From the NCBI GenBank assembly GCA_031362405.1, contig JANLSO010000055.1, positions 1 to 6,780 of the forward strand: a stretch of DNA of 6,780 bases. The letters are read 5' to 3'. The stretch is from JANLSO01 sp031362405. GTDB lineage: Bacteria; Actinomycetota; Thermoleophilia; Miltoncostaeales; Miltoncostaeaceae. The notes beneath the pieces are model-generated. The model had not been told where the DNA came from, did no database searches, and saw nothing but the letters and a program-made list of their open reading frames with translations. Every line of letters begins with the position of its first letter. The first letter of the stretch is position 1. The translations under genes and the position numbers were made by a program. Below are positions 5,908 to 6,780 of the stretch, piece after piece.

Positions 5908-6780
<873 letters not shown>

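Overview
The window is a compact, GC-rich piece of bacterial chromosome that reads as housekeeping DNA. It holds seven protein genes, two of them cut by the window edges. I see no mobile element, CRISPR array, tRNA or rRNA. High GC, frequent GTG starts, ATGA/GTGA stop-start overlaps, an Ada-AlkA fusion next to ogt (the arrangement I recall from Mycobacterium tuberculosis), a mycobacterial CysA2-like rhodanese and TANNNT-N7-ATG start regions all suggest an actinobacterium. A System I cytochrome c maturation locus (ccmE-ccmF) is unusual for classic Actinomycetia and favours a deeper actinobacterial lineage such as Acidimicrobiia. That placement is inference only.

Layout. (1) 1-2322, plus strand: the 3' part of an Ada-AlkA repair/regulatory protein, ogt overlapping it by 4 nt, and a yjbQ-family gene that follows almost without a gap. 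(2) 2304-2349: a 20-bp hairpin that contains the 3' ends of the convergent yjbQ and ndh genes. (3) 2336-5393, minus strand: rhodanese (thiosulfate sulfurtransferase-like), then an isocitrate lyase/PEP mutase family lyase, then type II NADH dehydrogenase. Each junction is a 4-nt ATGA overlap, so this is almost certainly one transcript. (4) 5394-5485: a 92-bp divergent promoter region. Each flanking ATG has a TANNNT hexamer exactly 7 nt upstream, and an inverted repeat lies between them. (5) 5486-6780, plus strand: ccmE, in the cysteine-type (CPSKF) variant, then ccmF, which runs off the right edge.

How the genes work together. The left block is an alkylation-damage response: the Ada-like part senses methyl phosphotriesters, the AlkA part excises alkylated bases, and Ogt reverses O6-methylguanine. 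The right block is the start of a haem-delivery and c-type cytochrome assembly operon. The middle operon feeds electrons from NADH to quinone (ndh) and includes a sulfurtransferase and a carbon-carbon lyase of unknown substrate. I find no convincing new multi-gene system. The best leads are the paired leaderless-type starts with their candidate operator, the shared hairpin at the convergent gene ends, the CXXXF haem site of CcmE, and the unresolved substrate of the lyase.
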